Origin: Sphingomonas sp. BK345
GTDB taxonomy: Bacteria; Pseudomonadota; Alphaproteobacteria; Sphingomonadales; Sphingomonadaceae
Assembly: GCF_014193845.1 (NCBI RefSeq)
Contig: NZ_JACHZX010000007.1
Location: 1-64,000, forward strand
DNA length: 64,000 nucleotides
Direction: 5' to 3'
Shown: in pieces, positions 1 to 9,800 of the stretch
Position numbering within the stretch: the stretch's first letter is position 1
How the letters are laid out: every line of letters begins with the position of its first letter
Notes under the pieces: model-generated
What the model saw: the letters and a program-made list of their open reading frames with translations, nothing else
Told to the model about the DNA's origin: nothing
Databases searched by the model: none
Position numbers and translations under genes: made by a program

Positions 1-87
1 ACCAAGTTCGACGCCCGCCGTGCCCACCACGGCTATGGCTACGACTATGGCTATGCCTACGGCCGCACCGACCGTGCCAAGGCCTGA
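1..87 (+). CDS. C-terminal tail of a probable exopolysaccharide BY-kinase (partial, 5' end outside window)
   Basis: Frame 1 is open from the first base to a TGA at 85-87. It encodes 28 residues with a tyrosine cluster (GYGYDYGYAYG) followed by a basic end. Clusters of tyrosines at the extreme C-terminus are typical of bacterial tyrosine autokinases (Wzc/ExoP type) that control polysaccharide polymerisation. The next genes are polysaccharide-type genes in the same direction, which supports that reading. Only the tail is visible, so the kinase domain itself is inferred. Confidence 0.5.
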   Translation, partial: TKFDARRAHHGYGYDYGYAYGRTDRAKA

Positions 88-1309
88 GCACACCAAAGCG
101 CGGGAGTGGCTGACGCCGCGGCGCCGCGGCGAGTGGATCGCGCGCGGGATCGTGACGGCACTGCTGGCGCTGCTCGGCTACGAGGCGGTGACCTTCTCCG
201 TCGCACAGACGATCAGACGCGCCCAACCGGCCGCGGCATACGCACTGGCCCCTTACGACGGCCGCGTGGCCGCGGCGTACGCAACCTCGCTCGCCGGCCC
301 CGAGGCGAGCAGGAGCGACCGCTCGCGCGCCGATCGCCTCGCCATCGAGGCGCTGCGCCACGACCCCACCGCGGTGATCGCCGCCGCGACGCTTGGGCTC
401 GACGCGCAGGTCCACGGAGATCTCGCCGCCGCGCGGCGCGCCTTCGGCTACGCGCAGACGCTGTCGCGGCGCGACGTTCGCGTCCAGCTCTGGTCGATCG
501 AGGATGCGGTCGCGCGCGGTGACGTCCGCGGATCGTTGCGCTGGTACGACATCGCGCTGCGGGTCAAGCCGGACATGGGCGAGCTGCTCTTCCCGATCCT
601 CACCGCCGCTGCCGCCGAGCCGTCGATCCGTCCGGCGCTGATCGACACGCTCGCCTCGCGGCCAATGTGGGGTGAGGGCTTCATCAAATATGCCGCCGGG
701 CGCGGTACCGATGCGCGGGACACCGCCGCCTTCTTCCAGAGCCTGCAACGACGCGGCGTGGCGCTGCCGGCGAGCGCGCAGGCCGCTGCGGTCGACGCGC
801 TCATCCGCCAGGGTGCCAACGCCACGGCCTGGTCCTTCTATGCCGCCACGCATCGCGGCGCCGATCCACGCCGCTCGCGCGACCCGACTTTCGCGGCGCT
901 CAGCGACTTTCCCACCCAATTCGACTGGGTCGCGGTGACCAACGGCGAGGCGACCGCATCGCTCCAGCACGGCGCGTTCGACTTCTCCGCGCCGCCGAGC
1001 GTCGGCGGACTGCTACTGTGGCAACGTCAGATGCTGCCACCCGGGCGCTATCGGCTGAGCGGCGCCACGGAGGACATCGATCAGCCCGCCAGCTCGCGTC
1101 CCTATTGGACGGTGACGTGCGAGGGCGACGGCGAGGTGATGCGGTTCGATCTACCCGATTCGGCTGATCAGGGCGGCCGCTTCGCCGCTGCTCTCACGAT
1201 CCCGGCGAACTGCCCGATCCAGCGGCTCTCGCTGTTCGCGCGGCCGAGCGACTCGGTCGACGGCGTCACCGGGCGTCTCACGCGCGCCGAAGTGACGCCT
1301 GCGGCATGA
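74..1309 (+). CDS. TPR-like membrane-anchored protein of the exopolysaccharide block
   Basis: About 411 residues from a GTG at 74. This GTG overlaps the upstream stop by 14 bases and avoids translating the upstream tyrosine repeat, so it is preferred over the GTG at 20. A basic N-terminus is followed by one hydrophobic segment (IVTALLALLGYEAVTFSVA), so the protein is probably a single-pass membrane protein with a periplasmic domain. The middle is alpha-helical with alternating Ala-rich repeats resembling tetratricopeptide units (for example RRAFGYAQTLSRRDVRVQL). The last third looks like a beta-rich domain (PPGRYRLSGATED). The stop overlaps the next start (ATGA). The role is unknown; the position suggests part of a polysaccharide export or assembly unit. 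Confidence 0.6.
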   Translation: MPRPEHTKAREWLTPRRRGEWIARGIVTALLALLGYEAVTFSVAQTIRRAQPAAAYALAPYDGRVAAAYATSLAGPEASRSDRSRADRLAIEALRHDPTAVIAAATLGLDAQVHGDLAAARRAFGYAQTLSRRDVRVQLWSIEDAVARGDVRGSLRWYDIALRVKPDMGELLFPILTAAAAEPSIRPALIDTLASRPMWGEGFIKYAAGRGTDARDTAAFFQSLQRRGVALPASAQAAAVDALIRQGANATAWSFYAATHRGADPRRSRDPTFAALSDFPTQFDWVAVTNGEATASLQHGAFDFSAPPSVGGLLLWQRQMLPPGRYRLSGATEDIDQPASSRPYWTVTCEGDGEVMRFDLPDSADQGGRFAAALTIPANCPIQRLSLFARPSDSVDGVTGRLTRAEVTPAA

Positions 1310-1650
1310 CCGGGCCATCCGCACGCGCGCGCCGGTCGTGGCGTCGCTGTCCCGCCCTCCTCGCGCTGGCGGCGTTGCTCGCCAGCGCGGGCGCGGCCGC
1401 GCAGTCGGCGGGCGCAGCGTCGCCCAACGCGCGCAACGCCCAGACCGTGACCGGCCAGGTCGGACAGCGCCAGCGCCGCGATCAGGTGGTCGGCGTCGTG
1501 CCGACCGCGCGGATCGACAGCCGTATTCAGAACCGGGTGATTTCCAGGCTACAGACCCGTCTCGATGAGAATTATGTCGGCGTGCAGAGCGGCGCCACCG
1601 TGATCGAGAACGCCGGTGAGCGCAGCCGCCGTACCGGCGTGCGCCGCTGA
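1306..1650 (+). CDS. Small exported protein of unknown function
   Basis: 114 residues, with the start overlapping the preceding stop by 4 bases (ATGA), so the two genes are probably translationally coupled. The N-terminus has arginines, a hydrophobic stretch (ALLALAALLASAGAAA) and a likely AxA cleavage site before QSAG, as in a Sec signal peptide. The mature part is short, basic and hydrophilic (RIDSRIQNRVISRLQTRLDENY). I do not recognise a family. Its place in the exopolysaccharide block suggests a periplasmic or cell-surface role. Confidence 0.6.
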   Translation: MTGPSARARRSWRRCPALLALAALLASAGAAAQSAGAASPNARNAQTVTGQVGQRQRRDQVVGVVPTARIDSRIQNRVISRLQTRLDENYVGVQSGATVIENAGERSRRTGVRR

Positions 1651-1800
1651 CGGGACCTGCGGCAGGCGGGGAACGTGACGAGGCAGAGGGCGCAGCGGTC
1701 GAGCGCGGCTGGTCGCGTGCGATCGCTGGGTTGAGTTCATCCTCCGGTCAAGCCCGCGCCGCCATGATCCGGCGAGAGCCAGTTCGGGAGTAGCATCATC

Positions 1801-3858
1801 GTGACCGATACCGACGCCCCCTCGCGCCGCGGCGTGCTGGCCTATGGCCTGTCCGGCGCGCTGCTGCCCGCTACGGCGACATCGGCCGGAGCGGCGGGGC
1901 TCTCTCCCGCATCGCCGCCCGGGGTTGCCGCTGGCGCGCCGGGACAGGCGAGCGTGTCGGTGCGCGACTTCGGTGCGCGCGGCGACGGCGTCGCGCAGGA
2001 TCAGGCAGCCTTCGCCGCCGCGGCCGCGGCGCGGCCGCGGGGGGGGGCGCTGGAGATTCCTGCCGGCGTGTACCGCGTTGGCGGCCAGACCTATGGCCCG
2101 GCACGCGGCAACGTGCACGCGTTCGACCATGCCGAGATCGGCGACGAGGAGGTCATCGCCGTACCCGATCTCGCCGGCGGTGCGCGCGGCTGGTCGCTGC
2201 GCGGCTTCGTCCCGGCGTCGGGCGGGATCGCGCGCGACGGTGGCGCGGCGGCGCGCGCCGTGACGGGGGTAGAGATCGCCGCCTACACAACCTACCTGAT
2301 CACGCTGCGTACGCGGACCGACGCGGTCGGCGGTCTCGCCTTCGCGCTCGCGGGCGAGCCGCTCTTCACTGTCCGCGACCATAGCTATCTGCCGAGCGGT
2401 CGCGATACCTATCAATTCGCCTTGTTCAGCTATGCCACTGCGGGCCCCGTCGAGTTCGAGATCACCGCCGACCCCGAGTGGCGCGGCGTGATCGAACGCG
2501 TGTCGCTGCGCCGGGTGCGGTGCGAGGCGCCGTACGACTTCATCAGCCTCTCCGCCGACCAGCGGAGTTTCGCCAACCCCCAAGGCATCAAGTTCGGCCG
2601 TTTCCTCGCCGGCAATATCGCGATCGGGGACCGCCTCGCCGGATCGCTCTTCTCGGAGAAAGCGGCGTGGAACGTCGCGATTGGCGCGCGGGCGCTGTCA
2701 ACGACCACTGACGGCTTCGAGAACACCGCGCTCGGCGCCTTCGCGCTCGAGTATAACCAAGTCGACCGCAACACGGCTGGCGGCTATTCCGCGTTCCGCT
2801 ACAATACCAAAGGTATTCAGAACACTGGATGGGGCTACAAGACCTTCGGCCGCAACTCGACCGGCAGCAACAACACCGGCGTCGGCTTCTGGGCGAGCAT
2901 GTATAACAAGACCGGCGGGTTCAACTCGTCGTTCGGCGCGCTGGCGGGCTATTACAATTGCCACGGCGAGTATAATTCGGCGTTTGGCGCTCAGGCGGGT
3001 CTGCAGAACGATGGCGGCAAGGGCAACACCTATGTCGGCGCGATCGCCGGCCCCTACACGGCGGGCGCCAAGACCTTCGCTTATGACCTATCGACCTGTG
3101 TCGGTGCCGAGAGCCACGCTTATGGCTCGCACACTACCGCGATCGGCAGCCGGGCGCGCTGCGGCGCGGATCCTCACGCCGGTGGCAGCGCGCTCGCCGA
3201 CGGCGCCACGGCGGTCGGCCATGCGGCGGTGGCCGGCGGCGAACGCACGTTGGCGGTGGGGGGACGCGCCAGCGCCACGGCTTCCGCCAGCGTCGCGCTC
3301 GGCCATGACGCGCGCGCCGGCGCGCCGGGTGCGATCGCGATAGGCCATTCGGCCGGGATCAACCTGACGGCAGCGCGATCGATCAGCATCGGCGAGGATG
3401 CCAACCACTTCGCCGCCGAGCGACATCATGAGAATTGCGTCGCGATCGGGCACGGCGCGCGAAACACGCGCAGCGATCAGGTCGTGCTCGGCAACGCCGC
3501 TACACAGGACATCTCGATCGGCCAGGCGGACCTCACGGTCGCGGTGGATCCGGCGCGGCAGCGCGCGCCGCGTCCGCTCGTCGCGCGTGACGCGAGCGCC
3601 TTTGTCAGGAACCTCGCGCCGATCGCCTGGGAACAGGACCGCGCGCCGGCACGGCTCGGTGCCGGGTTCGACGCGGCCGCCCTGCTGGCGCTGCAGGGAC
3701 GCTCCGCGCTGCGCACCGCGCCCGTCGTCACTCGAACGGAGGCGGGGGACCTATCCTACGCGCCGATCAATCTGATCCCCGTGCTGGCCGCCGCGCTGCG
3801 TGACGCGCTGGACCGGATCGAGGTGCTGGAGGCGCGATCAGCTTCCCGATCGCGGTGA
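1801..3858 (+). CDS. Tat-exported tailspike-like protein: pectate-lyase-type N-domain, YadA-head-like repeats, S74-like C-domain
   Basis: 685 residues from a GTG start, with a GGGAG sequence about ten bases upstream. Residues 8-13 (SRRGVL) and the following hydrophobic stretch form a twin-arginine signal. Residues 54-64 (VRDFGARGDGV) are the entry motif of pectate-lyase/GH28 beta-helix proteins and of many phage tailspikes. Residues about 285-400 hold Gly/Asn-rich repeats (NTALGAF, NTGWGYKTF, NTGVGFW, NSAFGAQAG). Residues about 440-560 hold AxAxG-type repeats (SVALGHDA, AIAIGHSA, CVAIGHGA), as in trimeric adhesin heads. The C-terminus (YAPINLIPVLAAALRDALDRI) resembles the end of the peptidase S74 intramolecular chaperone of tail fibres. 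Its location suggests a trimeric polysaccharide-binding or polysaccharide-lyase protein; activity is not shown. The 3' end overlaps the convergent polymerase gene by 21 bp. Confidence 0.7.
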   Translation: MTDTDAPSRRGVLAYGLSGALLPATATSAGAAGLSPASPPGVAAGAPGQASVSVRDFGARGDGVAQDQAAFAAAAAARPRGGALEIPAGVYRVGGQTYGPARGNVHAFDHAEIGDEEVIAVPDLAGGARGWSLRGFVPASGGIARDGGAAARAVTGVEIAAYTTYLITLRTRTDAVGGLAFALAGEPLFTVRDHSYLPSGRDTYQFALFSYATAGPVEFEITADPEWRGVIERVSLRRVRCEAPYDFISLSADQRSFANPQGIKFGRFLAGNIAIGDRLAGSLFSEKAAWNVAIGARALSTTTDGFENTALGAFALEYNQVDRNTAGGYSAFRYNTKGIQNTGWGYKTFGRNSTGSNNTGVGFWASMYNKTGGFNSSFGALAGYYNCHGEYNSAFGAQAGLQNDGGKGNTYVGAIAGPYTAGAKTFAYDLSTCVGAESHAYGSHTTAIGSRARCGADPHAGGSALADGATAVGHAAVAGGERTLAVGGRASATASASVALGHDARAGAPGAIAIGHSAGINLTAARSISIGEDANHFAAERHHENCVAIGHGARNTRSDQVVLGNAATQDISIGQADLTVAVDPARQRAPRPLVARDASAFVRNLAPIAWEQDRAPARLGAGFDAAALLALQGRSALRTAPVVTRTEAGDLSYAPINLIPVLAAALRDALDRIEVLEARSASRSR

Positions 3859-5202
3859 GGCTGCGGCTGAGCGGCGCGATGCGGCGCGGGGGAACGCGCG
3901 CGCCGTCTTGCCAGCGGCAGCGCTGGCGGCGGGCGCGGAGAGGGCGACCGCGGCGACCAGCGCGACCAGCATGACCAAGCGAGCATGATAGAAGACGCCG
4001 TCCACGAGCGACATGATCAACAGCGCGTCGAGTGCCATCTGCAGCGGTAAGATATTCTCCCGGGCGCGGTCGCGTCGCTGCACCGCCGCCCACAGCCTGG
4101 CGATCAGGTACAGCGCCGCGGCCGTCGCCGCGATGCCCCAGCTCTCCAGCATCTGTATCGGTGTGTTGTGCGGATGCGCGAAGCTGACGCCGTGCCAGTT
4201 GACCAGCCACATCATCGAGCCTTCGCCCCAGCCCGTCAGCGGTCGCGCGCGGAACAGGTGCAGCGCGGCTACCCACAGGTCGACGCGACCACTGGTGAAG
4301 CCGCCGACCCCCGTCGCCGGCGGCGTGATGCGGAAGCCGAACGACTCGCTCGGGGGGAGCAGCTGCTGTGCCACCGCACCGCCGAGCAGCAGCGCGGTGG
4401 CGACCAGCAGCACCGAGGCCGGGCGCGGCAGATGGCGCCGCCCGACGATCGTCAGCGCGATCGCTCCGGCGACGCCGAACAATGCCGCCCGCGTTCCGGA
4501 CCAGCAGACCGCGCCGCCGAGCAGCAGCAGCGCGGCGAAACCGAGGCGCACCCCGCCCAGCGCACGCGGGTCGCGCCAGACCAGACCGATCGCGAGCGTC
4601 AGCACCGCACCCCACTCGATCCCGAAATGCCGGACGCTGAGGTAGCCCGGCAGCGCCGAGGTCCACACGATCGCCTCCAGCGCCGCCGGCGAGCCTGTCG
4701 GCGCAGTGAGGAAGTGGACGGCGAGCAGCGGCAGATAAGCGATGCTCCCGGCGACCAGCAGCATGATCCAGCGCCGCACCGCGTCGGCGTCCGGGGAAGG
4801 GCAGAGGTGCCATAGCGCGGCGCCGAACAGCAGGTGGATCGGCCAAAGTGCGGCGCGCATGAGCGAGAAGGGCATCGGCCCGGTGACGAAGACGGTACCC
4901 CACCAGAAGGTCGCGAGGAAGAGGACCAAGGCGACACGCGCGCCGCGCGGCATGCGCCGGAAGGTCGCCGCGTAGGAGAAGCCGCGATGCCGGGCGAGCA
5001 GCACCACCGCGATCTCCACCGCAGCGTAGAAGAGGTCAAGCTGGCGTACGACCTCGAACCACGACGGGTGCACACCGTAGGAATAGGTCCGGAACGTGAG
5101 TCCCGCAGCGATCGGCAGCAGCGCCAACGACGCGACGAGTCGCGTCCAACGATCGCTCGACGAGAGCTGCTCGATCCAACCACGGGCGGCGCGATATACC
5201 AT
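3838..5202 (-). CDS. O-antigen ligase / Wzy-type polysaccharide polymerase
   Basis: 454 residues from the ATG at 5202, preceded by AGGA about nine bases upstream; an in-frame ATG at 5271 would run into the divergent gene. The protein is a polytopic inner-membrane protein with ten or more hydrophobic segments. The C-terminal half carries a Wzy_C-like periplasmic loop and the motif AHPHNTPIQMLESWG, typical of the O-antigen ligase/polymerase family (PF04932), which acts on undecaprenyl-linked sugars. An Arg/Ala-rich tail follows. It is convergent with the tailspike-like gene and divergent from the glycosyltransferase; only 51 bases separate the two starts. I infer polymerase or ligase of the polysaccharide made here and cannot tell which. 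Confidence 0.8.
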   Translation of the reverse strand: MVYRAARGWIEQLSSSDRWTRLVASLALLPIAAGLTFRTYSYGVHPSWFEVVRQLDLFYAAVEIAVVLLARHRGFSYAATFRRMPRGARVALVLFLATFWWGTVFVTGPMPFSLMRAALWPIHLLFGAALWHLCPSPDADAVRRWIMLLVAGSIAYLPLLAVHFLTAPTGSPAALEAIVWTSALPGYLSVRHFGIEWGAVLTLAIGLVWRDPRALGGVRLGFAALLLLGGAVCWSGTRAALFGVAGAIALTIVGRRHLPRPASVLLVATALLLGGAVAQQLLPPSESFGFRITPPATGVGGFTSGRVDLWVAALHLFRARPLTGWGEGSMMWLVNWHGVSFAHPHNTPIQMLESWGIAATAAALYLIARLWAAVQRRDRARENILPLQMALDALLIMSLVDGVFYHARLVMLVALVAAVALSAPAASAAAGKTARAFPRAASRRSAAASPRSGS

Positions 5203-5253
5203 GCGGCGGATCCTGCCCGACCGCGGATAACATATCGTAAACAGATATTTGCC
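5203..5253. promoter_or_regulatory. Divergent promoter region between polymerase and glycosyltransferase genes
   Basis: The short gap is unusually AT-rich for this genome (ATAACATATCGTAAACAGAT). It separates two divergently transcribed polysaccharide genes and must hold both promoters unless they lie inside the coding regions. No clear operator was recognised. Confidence 0.4.
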
Positions 5254-6825
5254 ATGAAAGCGCCGATGCACTCCGGCTCAATCGCCCCGCCCGCGCGATC
5301 GCGCGGCATCGCGGCACCCGCGCCGCTGTGGCTGTACGCGAGCATCGTCGTCGCGGCGGTCTTGATCCGAGCGCCCGCCTTCGGTGACCCCAATTACCAC
5401 ATCGACGAGGGCTTCTACCTGCTCGTCGGCGACCGGATGCGCGATGGCGCGCTTCCCTATGTGGACCTGTGGGACCGCAAGCCGTTCGGCCTGTTCGTGA
5501 TCTACTGGGCGATCGCGGCGATCGGGGGCGCCAGCGCGAGCGCGGTACAGCTCGCCGCAGGTGCGAGCGTGGCAGCCACCGCGATTGTGCTCGCGCGCGT
5601 CGCGCGGCGCTGGGTCGCCGACCCGGTCGCGCTGCTCGTCGCGATCACCTACGTTGCTGCACTGGAGGCGCTGGCCGGCGGCGGGGGGCAGACACCGGTC
5701 TTCTACAATCTGGCGATCGCGGCGATGGCGGCGTGGTCGGTGCGCGCGCGCGACGCGCCCGACCACGCGCAGCTCACCCGCGCCGCGGTCGCGGCAGCGC
5801 TGTGCGGCGGCATAGCGCTGACGATCAAGCCGACCTGCCTGCCCGAATGTGTCGTGCTGGGAGGGTTCATCGCCGCTCAGCTCACGCGGCACAGCGGAAG
5901 CATGCGTGGCGCGTTGCCCCGCATCGCTCTCATCGCCGCGATCGGCGTGCTCCCGTCGCTCACCTGCGTCGCTTACTTCATCGCGATCGGGCACGGCGCC
6001 GACTATCTGTTCGCGACTGTCGTCTCGGCGACGCGCCGCTTGCCGCCGTCGCTGGACGAGCGCGTCGCGCAGGCGCGCTACCTGGTACCGCGCCTCGCGC
6101 CGCTGAGCCTGATGGCGGCGGCCGGCGTGGCGCTGCTCTATCGCACCGACCGAGGCGACGCGACGTGGCTGGCCGCCTGGATCGGTGCGGCGCTCGTCGG
6201 CTTCCTCATGGTGCCGAACTTCTACGACCATTACGCGCTGCCGCTGTTACCCAGTCTTTGTGTCGCGGCGGCACCGGTGTTCGCGCGCCCGGCAACCGGC
6301 GCGATCTTCGCCGCCATCGTTGCAGGTTGGGCCCTGCTGCTGGCGGGCTGGCCGGCGATCGAGCGGACGCAGCGATCGCGCGCAGCGATGGCGACGGCGA
6401 CCGAGCTGATCCTCTCGAACCGCGGCGGCCACTCGCTCTACGTCTTCGATGGACCGCCATCGCTGTACACGCTGACGCGCGCGCCGCTACCGACGCGTTG
6501 GGTCTTTCCCGAGCATCTCGCCACCAGCGAGGAACGGGACGCGATCGGGGTGGCGCCACTCGGCGAGCTCGCCGTCATCCTCCGTCGCCATCCCGCGGTG
6601 ATCGTCGCGGCGGACGGCGACGGCCCACGCCACCCGTCGCCCGCCGCGCACCGACTGGTCCGGGTCGTGCTGGCGAGGCGCTACCGACGCGTCGCCAGCG
6701 TCTACCTTCCCGATCTCGCCGGCGGACGACGTGTCGGGATCTTCGCGCTCCGCGGGTCCGTTGCGCCACCCGCGGCAAGCGCACCCGCCACCCCGCTCAG
6801 AAGCGCAGCCGCACCCCGGTCGTGA
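5254..6825 (+). CDS. GT-C family membrane glycosyltransferase (PMT_2/GT39-like)
   Basis: 523 residues from the ATG at 5254; the longer open frame upstream is only the antisense of the polymerase gene. Residues 51-55 (DEGFY), in the first periplasmic loop after a transmembrane segment, match the acidic pair used by GT-C polyprenyl-phosphate-sugar transferases such as ArnT and PMT. The following YVDLWDRKPFGLFVIY stretch is also typical of the family. Roughly ten further hydrophobic segments follow, then a soluble C-terminal domain. It probably transfers a sugar from a lipid carrier on the periplasmic face during polysaccharide decoration. Its 3' end overlaps the convergent autotransporter gene by 29 bp. 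Confidence 0.75.
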   Translation: MKAPMHSGSIAPPARSRGIAAPAPLWLYASIVVAAVLIRAPAFGDPNYHIDEGFYLLVGDRMRDGALPYVDLWDRKPFGLFVIYWAIAAIGGASASAVQLAAGASVAATAIVLARVARRWVADPVALLVAITYVAALEALAGGGGQTPVFYNLAIAAMAAWSVRARDAPDHAQLTRAAVAAALCGGIALTIKPTCLPECVVLGGFIAAQLTRHSGSMRGALPRIALIAAIGVLPSLTCVAYFIAIGHGADYLFATVVSATRRLPPSLDERVAQARYLVPRLAPLSLMAAAGVALLYRTDRGDATWLAAWIGAALVGFLMVPNFYDHYALPLLPSLCVAAAPVFARPATGAIFAAIVAGWALLLAGWPAIERTQRSRAAMATATELILSNRGGHSLYVFDGPPSLYTLTRAPLPTRWVFPEHLATSEERDAIGVAPLGELAVILRRHPAVIVAADGDGPRHPSPAAHRLVRVVLARRYRRVASVYLPDLAGGRRVGIFALRGSVAPPAASAPATPLRSAAAPRS

Positions 6826-9800
6826 TCGACTCCTGGTGGTCGTCGCGCCCGGTCTGCGCCGTGGCGGCGCTGAACAGGTTGACCGCGGCGCTCAGGCGAT
6901 AGTCGATGCCCGCCGCGGCGGTGCCCACCACCGACGCGCGCGACGCGCCGACCGCGTCGAGCCCGAGCGGCCCGCCGGTGAAGCCCGCCAGCGCGCCGAC
7001 GCGGCGCCCCTCGACCTGGTGGCGCAGCCCGAGCGCGACGTGCGGGCGGAAGCGCGCGTCCGAGGCGTCGTCGCGCGCCAGCGTCAGCCCGGCGTCGACG
7101 AAGCCGGCGACGTGGCGCTCGCGCGCGACCTGGAGCGCGAACGGGCTCGCCCCGTCCTCGCTCAGCCCGTCGCGCGTGGTGCGCACGTAAGTGACACCGA
7201 CGCGCGGGCGCAGCGTCCAGTCGCCCCCGACCGCGAGCGTGTGGTGCAGCGACGCGTCGCCGACCCAGCTGTGCAGCCCGTAGCGCGCGCTCGCCGCGAC
7301 CGTGCCGGGCAGCGCGCGATCGGTGCGCGCCTCGCCGCCGTCGTACAGCAGCGAGCCGCTGAAGCCCCAGCCCGCCGGCGCAGTGTAGCGCGCGTGCACG
7401 CCGGCCACGACGCCGTCCGCGCGCGTGCGTGCGCCCAGCGCGCCGATCTGCTGGCGGCCGTTGAGATAGCCGGCGAACGCGCCGACCATCCAACCGCGAT
7501 CGCCGTAGCCCAGCCCGCCGAGGAAGCCGTAGCTCTGGGCGCGCGCGGCGCTGCTGCCGCTGGCGGCGTCGCCGGCGAGCCGGTGCCACTGGCCGACCGT
7601 CTGCGCGAAGGTGAACGCGCCCGCCTCGGCGCGGTCGGTCGCGAAGGCGCCGCCGCGCGCCACCTGCGCCAGCGACAGCGCCTGGTCGACGCCCAGCTGG
7701 GTCGCCGAGGCATAGGCCTCGGGGGTGAGCCGCGCGAAGGCGCGCGCGTCGGTCGCGCCCGCGGCGTCGAGCAGCGCGGGCACCGCGGCGAGCAGCGCGG
7801 CATCGCGCGGCGCCGCGGCGAGCGCGGCGTTGACGTAGGCGACGCTGTTGGCGGCCTGAGGCGCCAGGCTGGTCGGCTGGGCGAACTGCGCGAGCAGGCG
7901 CAGGCTGCCCGCGTCCTGCACGACAACGCCGGGCTGGCTGCCGGGCAGCTGCACCGTCGTGAAGGCACCGTTCACCCCGCCGGTGGCGGTGATCAGCTGG
8001 TAGCTGGTGCCCGCGCGCAACGGCGTGTCGGAGACGAGCTGCAGCGTCGCGCCGGACGCGATCGATACCGCGCCGTTGACGACCAGCCGGTCGTACACGC
8101 TGGGCGTGATCTCGAACAGCGCGGTCGCGCCGCCGGCGAGCGCGACGTTGCCGTTGACGGTCATCGTGCCGGGCGAGGCGCCGGGGCTCAGCGTGCCCGC
8201 GATCGCGAGGTTCGCGTCGACCGTGCCGGCCGAGCCGAAGGTGGCGCCGCGCGCGACGGTGATCAGCGGCGCGCTGATCGTCGAGCCTGCCAGTCCGACC
8301 AGCCGCCCGCCGCTGACGTCGAGCTGGCGCAGCGCCGCGGCGCCCGCGATCGTCGCATAGCCGCCGGTCACCGACAGCTGCTCGACGTCGGTGAGACGGG
8401 TGAAGGCGATCGGCGTCGCCGCGGTGCCGCCGGTGACGGTGACCGTGTCGGTGCCGGCGCCGCCGTCGATCGCGCCGCCGAAGCTGCCCGCCAGCGTGAC
8501 ACGGTCGTCGCCGTCATCGAGGAAGATGTCGCCGATGAGGCGGCCGGTGCTCTCGATCCGGTCGGCACCGGTGCCCAGATCGATCGAGCCGATGATCGTG
8601 CCGATGTTGACGATGGTGTTGCCGCCGTCGCTGCCCTGGATCGCGCCGGGAAGATAATAGCTCTGCCCCAGGGAGTCGCCCGACGCGATCGTCGCGCCCG
8701 CACCGCCGCGGATCGTGCCCGCGTTCACCAGCGTGAGCACGCCGCCGTCGGCGGTGATCGCGGTCGACTGGCCGCCGGTCGACTCGATTACGCCGCGCGC
8801 GTCATTGGTCACGGTCAGCGCGGCATCGGCGTTGCCGTAGAGCGAGAGCGCGGTGGCGGGGATGGCGAGATACGGATCACCGACGTTGACCGTGTCGCTG
8901 CCGCCGTTGGCGCGGATCGTGCCGCCGTTCGTCACCGTGACCGAGCGCGCCGCGGGATTGCCGGAGAGGCTGAGGACGCCCAGCCGCACCGCGCTGCCCG
9001 CGGCGCCCGTGGCCTCGATCAGCCCCTGATTGTCGAGCGACAGCGCGGCGTCGCGCGCGAGATAGCTGCTGGCGGTGACGCGCAGCGTCGCGTCGGCCGC
9101 CGACATCGTCCCGCTGTTGGTGAAGGCGAGCGTCAGCGCGCGCGGGTCGGTCACGCCGAAGGAGAAGTCGGTCCGGTCGAGCGCGGTCGCGCCGCGAATC
9201 GTGCCCGTGTTGCGCGCGGTCAGCGCCGCGCCGGCGCTCAGATAAAGCGCCGACTGCTGGCCGCCCGGCGCGGCGGTGATGCTGCCCTCGTTGGTGAAGT
9301 CGCGCACCGTGCCGACGATGCTGCCCGTGACGTCGCCGCGATTGACGAGGCTGGCCAGCGCGCTCATGTCCGCGTCCGGCAGCAGCTGAGTGCTCACCGC
9401 GCTGATGGTCCCGGTGAGCGTCGCGGTGTTGACGATCGTGGCGTCACCCGTGAGCAGCAGGTCGGTGGTCAGCGGTGCGTCGGCGCGCAGCGTCAGCACG
9501 GTGCCCTCGCCGGTCGCGCGCGCACTCTCGCGCTCGAAATCGGCGAGCAGCGGCGCGCCCAGCGTCACGGTCGCGCTGGTGTCGCGCGCGTGGACGACGG
9601 TGTCGTAGCCGTCGCCGCCGTCGATCGTGCCGCTCACGCCGGTATCGTCGCCGTAGCTCACGAACTGGTCGTCGCCGCTGCCGAAGCGCAGGTCCCCCGC
9701 GATCGTGCCGCCCTGCGCGACATAGGTCGCCGGGGCGTAACTGCTGCCGTAATCGTTGAAGCCGAGCAGCACGTCGCCGGTGATCGTGCCCGCGTTCGTC

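Noticed and set aside
2660..3060. Repeats that could be taken for a CRISPR-like array
   Set aside because: They are in-frame Gly/Asn-rich protein repeats of varying spacing, not identical repeats with unique spacers.
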